From NCBI RefSeq assembly GCF_003573695.1, contig NC_039361.1, positions 97,342,279-97,406,278 of the forward strand: a stretch of DNA of 64,000 bases, read 5' to 3'. Shown here in pieces: positions 56,028 through 64,000 of the stretch. The stretch's first letter is position 1, and every line of letters starts with the position of its first letter. A program made the translations under genes and the position numbers. The stretch comes from Papaver somniferum (Eukaryota; Streptophyta; Magnoliopsida; Ranunculales; Papaveraceae). Below the pieces are notes generated by a model. The model ran no database searches. It worked only from the letters and a program-made list of their open reading frames with translations, and was not told the DNA's origin.

Positions 56028-56324
56028 GTGTTCGTTAATGTTGGCACGGCCATCAACATCATTCCTTTGAAAAATCTCAGGGCCACTGGCATTACTCGAC
56101 AAGAAGCTATGCATGCTCCCATGTCAATCAGAGATCATGAAGGGACACTCAGAGATGCATACGGCTACATCACCCTCAAGGTCGGAGAAAACTCGGTATG
56201 CACTGAGACCAAGTTTTATATAATCCGAGAAGATCCAGGATATGACATGATTCTTGGAAGACCTTGGATTCATGCTGGAAAGGCGATTTTAATGCCTTCG
56301 GTTGAAGAAAGCTCTAATTCATAA
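56028..56324 (+). pseudogene. E6 aspartic protease relic, active-site Asp replaced
   Basis: In frame with the gag tail after a TGA at 56025-56027. It reads VFVNVGTAINIIPL, where Tat proteases have an Asp in the position of this Asn, followed by GYDMILGRPWIHAGKAI, the conserved ILGRPW motif. With Asn for Asp the enzyme would be inactive. The domain ends at TAA 56322-56324. Confidence 0.75.
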
Positions 56325-56582
56325 GAAATAGAAGATACTCCATCATTCGAGCACCTGGAGGAAGTTAAAGCCTTGGTATAATTAACACACAAACCTGGAG
56401 AAAATGCACACTCTTTCATCAAAAAGTTCCGTACTCAGGCAAGTCTGATTCCCCTTCATGCGCCTATACTACCAATGTTTAATCATGTTGCCCTGGTCTG
56501 GGGACTTCTTTCCACTGATAACTTAGATGTCGCAAAGTGCTAAGATTGGATAGCCTCACCACGACAATATTACACCAAATGG
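56325..56582 (+). other. E6 deletion zone between protease and integrase tail
   Basis: About 260 bases replace the 2.5-3 kb expected for reverse transcriptase, RNase H and most of integrase. Short peptide remnants are not identifiable. Confidence 0.6.
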
Positions 56583-56966
56583 TTGAATATAGAGCTTCTT
56601 CAAACTGAGAATTCTATCAAAAGGTTTATTGTTGAAGACATGACTGAGCATGACAAACAGTACTCTGGATACTCCTCTTTGCATGAGTGTCCATATGTGC
56701 CACAACCATGGAATCCCACCGCACGCGGAATTCCGAATCAACAGAAGATATTCAAGGCGCGGACGACCAAGCCTAACAAATTCCATGAAGGATACCTAGT
56801 TCTCAAAGCAACTAAGCGCAACCTTCATTCTGCAAGAAACTCCAATTGGGAACGACCTTTCGTGGTTGCTAAATCCATAGTTGTAGGATACTACAGGATG
56901 ATCAACACAGATGGCAGGTCTGTGCCAATGATACACGAGAATTGTCTTAAATCATTTGACGCCTGA
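56583..56966 (+). pseudogene. E6 integrase C-terminal remnant
   Basis: 127 open codons. The last half matches the integrase C-terminal domain: EGYLVLKATKRNLHSARN, then WERPFVVAKSIVVGYYRMIN and LKSFDA, the pattern in which this small beta-barrel ends Tat pol proteins. The catalytic core is absent, so the fragment has no integration activity. The ATG is an internal Met and not a real start. Confidence 0.75.
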
Positions 56967-57347
56967 AGTTATTGGACATTTGAGGTATTAGGCGTTTGAA
57001 CATTCATGACGTCTGGATTTGGCATTTAGGATTTTCTTTCATTGTATTTCAATTTCTCCAAAACGTTTATAATACTTGCATTCAGTATTTGAATTCAGCA
57101 ATTTATCAAAATTCAGTTCATCTTACTTAAAGAAAATCTCTATCAAATCCAAAACAAAATCCTCAATCATCTACCAGTCCAAAACCAATCAAACAATCAA
57201 AACCAAAATAAAATCTCACATATCTCAGAAGTTCAGAAGTTCAATAGATTATGAAAATGAAATCAAAGAAATCAGCAAAGAAAGATTTTCGCTCCTCTGC
57301 ATCCTTCAAGACTTGTAAAGCCGCCTTCTCCATGTTCAGATCTTCAG
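56967..57347. other. E6 spacer between integrase end and PMD gene
   Basis: AT-rich, no gene. It separates two converging units: gag-pol on the plus strand and PMD on the minus strand, so it probably holds both 3' ends. Confidence 0.45.
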
Positions 57348-60300
57348 TCAGCTTAGCAATCTTGGTTCCTTATCCATCACAGCATCATTGGGAAAGGGTA
57401 TGTTATTCTCGCATGAGTCCTTGATAGCATTTATCTTCTTACGAAGCCAATTCACGTTGAAGCCAAGTCTCTCAGAGTTCTCCAAGTTGAACTCCCAATC
57501 AAAGAGTACATCTGGAGTAACAGTATTTCTGGCCCTAGCGCATATATCACTTACAACACGCAAGATAACACTTACTTTCATTGTTAAAGAATAAGCACGC
57601 TTGGGATATCTGGTAACGATGATGTGACCAAATTTCCTCCATATCTTATCGTACAAGATGGCATATCCAATAGGAACACTGAATCCACCAACTAGTTCGT
57701 GGTATGGGAGTGATGCATCAAATGGAGGGTCAAAAGCAATACATGAACTCGGGTATTCATGCACCACTATAAGATTCTCAATTACTGGAGAAACTTTTGA
57801 AGTCAGTGCGACAGTTCCTTCAGTTTCTTCTACTCGTGGTTCAGCTTCTTCCGCCACTGAAGCAACAACAATTGAAGTCTCAGTCTCTTTAAAAACATCA
57901 GCAACAAATCCCTCACGACTTTGAAGTGCAGAGATGTTTGCTTCTTCATCAATAACCTCAGGGTTGCTCAGTTCATCATTATCGGCTCCTTCATTCTCAA
58001 CTTCGGTATTTGGCACCTAATACGAAGATTACATGAGATTAGAGCCATCCAAGCATGAAACCGAAGGAAATCATAAAATTTAGCATGTAACTGAACTAAT
58101 TATATTTAAGTTCTTTATTTTACATGCTATGCATCAAAAAATAACATGAAAGTCATAAAAACACGTTCTACAACAAGCTCATCTGAGAGGATTTTACACT
58201 TCCCTGTACAAAACGATGAACTGGGATCAATTGGTGAAGAATCTAAGGTCGGGTTATATACCATTATCTTTGTATGGATGTTATCTACAACATATAAAAA
58301 TTTCATAGCAATTGGATGGACGAGCAAAAATATATGGTCAAAAACTTGGACTACATGACAGCTGAAAATCTTCTGAAAGTCTCCTGGAAGTTCACTGTTT
58401 CGTCGATTTAGACCCCTAAACGTGCTCAAAACTTAAAAATATTCTTAAATAAAGCTTGGAAATTTTTTGGGCATGAAGATACATAGGTAGAACACAAAAA
58501 TCCTACATCAGATGAAGATTTTATGGCGTTTTTGCTAAAGGACTGAATTCTGAAATTTCTGGTGACGTATTTCGACAAAAGTTTTCGTATATTAACATGA
58601 ATTCTCATTCATCCATTCATAAATAAAGAAATTTATGCTTCTATATATAAAATTCCAGAGAAATACTTACTTGGGTGGTCTCTGAAGCGTTCAAAGAACC
58701 TGAATTTCTCGTATCAACATCAAGAGCATCATTGCTTTCATTCGGTTTTGAGCTCTGGAAATTTTTTTTATCGCCATTTTCCGAAGATGAAAGAACATCA
58801 CCGGTATTCTCCACTTCCATGGCGACATCCTCCTGGATATATTCTCAACAATTAGAATTTTCTCTACAAAGCATCATAATTGGTTATACGAAGAAATATT
58901 TACGGCCTCTTCTTCAACACTCAAGTCAGAAACTGTTTGCCCAGCAACAGAGAACTGAAGACCGTCAATACTCGATGGAGTGAAGTTCTGCAACGGAATA
59001 ACAAATATCAGTTTTCTAATCCTAATAATACGGATGAGAAAAAGTCACAGCAAGAGAAGTACTGACAAATCATCAAAGAAACAACTGGGGACTTTATGGT
59101 ATTGGACCACAATTTATAATTCTTGATCCTACCTTCTCCGCCATGAACGGTTGCTTCAGTTTCTGAGAGGTCTACATCGATTTGAGGTCTTACGTTACGA
59201 CCGTCCTGTGAAAATTTTTGATGCAATAATCAAAACACAATTATCATAATTTTATGAAGATTATGCAAAGAATACTTACTTGTGAACATCTTGGAGATGT
59301 TTTCTGTTTATCACCACCAGAGAAATGCTTCAGCCTTGGTCGGGTAGCAATCATCTCAGCAGAAGGAGGCTCCTTCACCAAAGGTTGATTCACCGTCACG
59401 AAATCGACTAAACACCCGATTTGTTGATCCCAAAAGTTTATGTAACCCGGAGTTACATATATAATTCGCTCAGAGCTAGGGAACCAGTATTCACTTCCTT
59501 CCACATATGTGCGGTCTAAGCAGGTCATGAGTTGTTCGACCGATGGTTTCCTTCTTCGAAAATCGGAACACACTAATCCATACCTATTTGCCGAGCGTCC
59601 CTATCAATATTGTATTCTTCCACCGAGAATTCTCCATGTATTGTTGATATCAGGTAACCAGGAGTGCAACTCAGCATAAAATACCTCTTGTCGTCGCTCA
59701 AATCAGCATCATATTTCAAAGTTATACTCTCTTCAGCATTGAAATTTTTCAACTGATATAAGGAGGAATTGACACCCATGGACGGAAGTTGAATTCAGAT
59801 TCACGGTCTAACACATCAACGAAACGAGTCTTGAGTCGGGGATGCTTTGTAGACCAGCGCATGATCCTGGCATTGTCCCTCTCATAGAAAACATGACGAG
59901 CATCAGCGTTCAGTCCTTGCAAGATAATACGTGGAATGGGTGCATAATTCTTGAAACTTTCCCACATCAAAGCTTGAAGAAACATCGTATTGGCATAGCA
60001 TTCAATCTTCATAAAGCCATTCGAGACGCTGGAGTCCATAATCAAGGAGTCTAAGTTAGAGTACAAAGAACCCAAGAACATACTACCTATTGGGAGTTGC
60101 TCACCCTGAGCCATCTTAATGGCAAAAGGAATCACGAACGGCTTCAACAAATTTCCAGCATCTTCAAATACATCTCTGGGCAGCTATAAAAACAAGAAAG
60201 CAGTAATAGATAACGTACCGTCAACAGGCCAGTCAAGAGGAGTATCTCTCGGCCACTAATATATTAACCAATGAGCGTAACAACCTTTGCTGTCGGATAC

Positions 60301-60924
60301 CTTGTTGATCTCCTCCATTGCAACTGTCAAGATGTTAGAGATTGTTGTTTCCTCTACTGAGAGACTTTTAGGAAGGTTACCTGTGATCGGAAGATGCAGC
60401 AAAGCAACTACATCCTCTAAGGTGATGGTAAACTCTCCCCATCTGCATATGAAAGTGTGAGTTGGAATACACCAGCGAGCAAGTAGAGCTACAATACCTC
60501 GCACATCATGAAAAATGAAAAAGTATCCAGGTGATTGGATAGACCTTGTTACTTGTGCATCATGCAGCATGGCTCGAATACGAGGAAAACCCAGCATATA
60601 CCTCGCCCATCCAGAAAAGTTTTCTAAAGGCCGTCGAGAAAGCTTGAATTCTATGATTGACGCAGAAAAATATCCTCGTTCAAGACAGAACCTAATGGTT
60701 GCCTGAGGAGTCTCCAATTTTTTCTGAGTAACCTCTCTAGGATTTATCAGAAGACGAAATGCTGGAGTTCTGAGGTGGTTTTCAGGCCCTTGAGCCACAA
60801 AGAATGCATCCTCTATATTTGGAACATTCTTGATTCCAGGTGTTTCATATTCTTCTTCACCAGTAGAAGTCTCATCCATGCATGTATCATCTCTGGAGAC
60901 ATCATTTTCTTGAGAGTCAGACAT
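57348..60924 (-). pseudogene. Plant mobile domain (PMD) gene of E6, multi-exon, antisense to gag-pol
   Basis: The likely start is Met at 60924 (MSDSQENDVSRDDTCMDETS). The PMD N-terminal half has CRWGEFTITLEDVVALLHLP (about 60450), the C-terminal half RDVFED, MAQGEQLPIGSMFLGSLYSN and FLQALMWESFKNY (to about 59950), then FNFRPW. Four GT-AG introns can be read on the minus strand: 59279-59206, 59062-58988, 58903-58833 and 58670-58017. The last exon (58016-57348) holds HELVGGFSVPIGYAILYDKI, shared with E4. In-frame stops lie at the TAG after HWLIY (about 60255) and in the LFL-LPRD motif (about 60185), and a frame change near 59760. Such proteins are nuclear silencing factors in Arabidopsis; a role in element defence is inference. 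Confidence 0.8.
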
Positions 60925-62204
60925 CCTTGCGAAGTAGCTGTAACATGCACACAATACTCTACTTCAGTATATCGTCCATACAAGATGCAAAACTCAACAA
61001 AGCAATGGAATCGCGCAATAAAACGATGGAAATGCTCACGTTAGCATCTACAAAATGGTAATTCTTAACTCTTACATCTTTACAATTCCACTAGCGCAAT
61101 GATTGTGATATAAGAGTTAACACCCCCAAAATTTGCTCGTTCCTTAAAACCCGCAAGAACGAACGAAGCCTTATTATTTGAAAGTTGAAACCTGATTTTC
61201 CATAAAATCATGAACATAATTTTCAAAGTGTGAACAGCCACAACTGAGTTATAAAACTCACACCAGGACAATATTTCATCGTAAATAGATTGACTAACTT
61301 CAAGGGTTGCTCGAAACCTATATTTTGATTTTAACAAAATAATAAAAACGTGAATTATTCATGTAAAAATTTCAAAAAAAAATTTAACGTGAGCAAACCA
61401 AACTCACGTAAGTAAAATATGCCTTATATTTTCCTTCATACGATCGTCTGTCTTCGAAACGAAGGTTTATGATAATTTTGTGAAAAGCTCACGCCTATAA
61501 GATAAATTTTGGTTCTCATGAAAGCTCATAAACAAAATTTTATCATTAGACACAGGTCTATTTAAAATAAAATCTTTTCTAAATCAGGGATTATTGCTAG
61601 TTTCTTAAACTAATGATTGAACGAACGTACGTTCCTAAAACAAGGGTTTTTTCATAAAACTCACGTCCAAAATTATGTATATACACATATGATTTTTATG
61701 ACGAACAACTCATGAACAAACAACAAACTTTGAAAAATAAAATAAAAATTCATGTACCTATCGGCGCCAGCCGGGAGTTGGCCGGACGGTGGCTGCTCCG
61801 GCTAGACGGTGGAAACTCCGGTGAAATTTTCCGCTTCTACCTGCTGGTGGTGGTCGTGTGAAGGAGGAATAAAAAAAAACATAGGGTATTTATCCCTTTT
61901 ATACCAAATTTTGTTTCCAAAACCTAATTCCATAAGGATTTCCTTTCTTGGGCCCGGACCCGTGAATCCTAAATCGACCAAGGTTCCATCACCAAATCAG
62001 CGGTGCTACACCAATTCTTGCTCGTCAAAGGATATTCTATTATGCTACTGGAGTCTTTGTTCAAATCATGGCTCGTTCATACATTCGGAAATCCGGTAAC
62101 ATTCTATCTTAAGTCCAATTACTTATTTCGTCCATAATTAAAAATCACCATTCGGTGCTGACTGAGGAACATGAATGTCCCTCACTAAGCAGGGGACTTA
62201 ATTT
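60925..62204. other. E6 3' spacer: likely PMD promoter region and polypurine tract
   Basis: No gene. A short CG-rich stretch at about 61760-61860 (CGGCGCCAGCCGGGAGTTGG) would be the upstream or 5' untranslated part of the PMD gene. Toward the right, AAGCAGGGGACTTAATTT ends at 62204, beside the 3' LTR, and serves as polypurine tract. Confidence 0.5.
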
Positions 62205-62808
62205 TGATGCTGGATTTTTAACAAAGGGTAAAATCGTAACCTTACATGTTGTTGATCCAACAGTCAGACGAACATTGAAAATTATCTCTCATTAAAGCGT
62301 GAAAGCTCATGCCACACCTCTGATCGAGCGTAATGCCTCTCAGAGTATCTTCAAAAGTCTCTGATCGAGTATATTACTTCTCAGAGCATATATATATATA
62401 TATATATATGCAATCTCTCAGCTGAGACCACAGCATATTCCATTAACTGAGCAATTTCAGTAATCACTTCTGTAAAGAATCAAAATGATTGGACGACTCC
62501 TAGATGTATTACTCACTAGTATAGAGCACTAACGTCTTCAGGACGTCGCAATGCTCCCTGACTTTACAGAATAAACAATAAAATCGAGCGTTATGCTTCA
62601 ACTAGCTCATACCTCGATTTTAGAATAATTATAATGCTCCTACCTGCTAGTACAGAGCCATCAATTAATTATTTTTAGTCGCAAGATTCATCAATTTAAT
62701 TCCTAGAAAATATTATACGTTTTGTATAATATTTCATTACTTCAATTTATGGCTCTTCCCAGCAGAATTCCATGGGTTAGTAATAAATATTCAACATACG
62801 GGCATCTG
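62205..62808 (+). repeat. E6 3' LTR, truncated
   Basis: TGATGCTGGATTTTTAACAA onwards matches 50622-51226. A TA run at about 62390-62410 is longer than in the 5' copy. The match stops after GGCATCTG at 62808. Confidence 0.85.
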
Positions 62809-64000
62809 TCAACAACAAATTTGATTCCTTATTAATTTGTCGCACATAACGGAGTCTGTTAACAATGGCGAATCAATGAATCTATCTTACGGATCTTGGA
62901 AAAACTTAGGTTCGTAGAAACATTAAATCTTTGATCTAGTTTGAGTGAGCCTTATATCAGAAGAGAAGGTTCTCAAGAATAAATAAACTAGGTGCAATCA
63001 AAGATTCAGCAACCGTTAGTCAATCAAATCAATAATCGAAAACGAAATAACAATGGGATCATCTAGTTTCCCACCAACAGTACTCGTATAGCTTCTTGAT
63101 CCAACAGATATATTTAAACGAGCGGTCATAAGAGATTTACTTTCCTCTCCGAATAGACGACTCCACCAGTAACACCACAATATGGTAGTTTTGCTGGCTC
63201 TTAGGATAGTTTGCTTGAAATGAAAAATTGGGTATTTATAGATCAAGGTAGTTTGAATATTAAGTAATTACCAATTTTACAATTAATATTCAATTAATAT
63301 CACCGAAATCTTCATAACCAAATATTAGCTAGCATATAAAATACTTTACTAATATAAATCAAGATATATGCTTATTAGTATCAAATGTGTTAAAAACACA
63401 TTAATGTTTAATTCCGGATTTTCATAATAAATGTGTTAAAAACAGTTTTCCGAAGATTTCCATATTAATACAAAATATTATCATATTAATTCTGAATGTG
63501 TTAAAAACACATTTATGAAATTATCATAATAATATATTATCGGATATTAATATATTCAAAGCATATTTCCAAATATCAAAAGATATTAGGAATATTCCGG
63601 TTTGAGTATCAAGGAATATCTTTGAACAATTAATAGATAAGAATTACTGCACATGTTCAAAGTATGTCGACATCTTTACTTTGTAAATCCTTTTTCATAT
63701 TTACAATCTTGGAACCGATTTACCACACTTCCAAACGAGTTTAGAATTGGTTCATCTGATTTCCAAGAATTATGTGATTGATCAAAAACATTCAATCACC
63801 ATTCATGGGTTTAACGGTTCTACCTCAAAGTGGCTACTAGGATCGGTCACACTAGTTTCCATAAAATGGCTAACTAAGTACAAGGATCAGTTACCACTAT
63901 TTATGGTACTTACCTGTGATCGGTTGCACAAGTTATAGGATCGCTTACACCAATTACTAAAACTTGTTAACCTACTACAAGGATCGATTACACATCTTGT
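62809..64000 (-). repeat. f2-type LTR, inverted and partial, running off the window
   Basis: The reverse complement matches the f2 LTR from the TGTCTGCACG region upstream, past the TGATATAAGATTCACTCAAA phrase, up to the GATCGGTT/GATCGATT repeat module at about 63838-64000. It is diverged from both other f2 copies. Its 3' end is missing at 62808. Confidence 0.75.

Larger units (their letters stand above)
50622..62808 (+). mobile_element. E6: Tat/Ogre-like Gypsy element with antisense PMD gene, RT deleted
   Basis: 5' LTR 50622-54186, Arg-type primer-binding site, decayed gag and protease, only the C-terminal end of integrase, then a minus-strand PMD gene (60924-57348), a 3' spacer and the first 604 bases of the 3' LTR (62205-62808). 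Its left end sits in the f1 ORF. The right end is lost at the junction with an inverted f2 LTR, so no target-site duplication can be checked. Confidence 0.85.

Overview
This window is plant nuclear DNA, almost certainly from an angiosperm with a large, repeat-rich genome. I found no single-copy host gene. Nearly all of it is retrotransposon sequence stacked by nested insertion: Ty3/Gypsy elements (Athila-like and Tat/Ogre-like), Ty1/Copia elements with the look of the SIRE/Maximus lineage, and two L1-type LINEs. The species cannot be named from the sequence alone.

Layout, left to right. 1-517: 5' end of a minus-strand LTR element that runs off the window. 518-16276: E1, an Athila-like Gypsy element with a decayed gag-pol (736-5887), interrupted by E2 and ending in a 1.25-kb 3' LTR. 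7324-14489: E2, a complete young LTR element flanked by the 5-bp duplication CTTCT, with nearly identical LTRs, no pol, and a single intact 555-codon ORF of unknown function. 16277-17165: E3, the 5' end of a minus-strand Tat-like element cut by E1. 17166-22935: E4, a minus-strand Tat element with an antisense, intron-containing plant mobile domain (PMD) gene and a long LTR holding ~220-bp tandem repeats. 22936-25682: 3' end of a Copia element (LTR family f1). 25683-27749: LINE A. 27755-32458: three partial f1 LTRs in tandem inside one ATTTG target-site duplication. 33300-38290: LINE B. 38959-47089: a pol-less Copia element (LTR family f2). 47090-50621: inverted 3' end of an f1 Copia element. 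50622-62808: E6, a second Tat element with relics of gag, protease and integrase tail plus a second antisense PMD gene. 62809-64000: inverted partial f2 LTR.

How the parts relate. E2 shares four 3' non-coding blocks, in the same order, with E1, so an E1-type element is the likely source of its reverse transcriptase and integrase. The two Tat elements carry the PMD gene on the strand opposite gag-pol, which explains why its introns survive retrotransposition. Order of insertion read from nesting: E4 is older than E3, which is older than E1, which is older than E2. On the right, LINE sequence is older than the f1 insertions, and an f1 element is older than E6.

The best leads are the E2 ORF and its dependence on E1-type machinery, the antisense PMD genes, and a short CpG-rich LTR module that appears both in the Gypsy E1 LTR and in Copia f1 LTRs. 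Coordinates of element ends are by eye and are exact only where a TG...CA end, primer-binding site or target-site duplication is stated.
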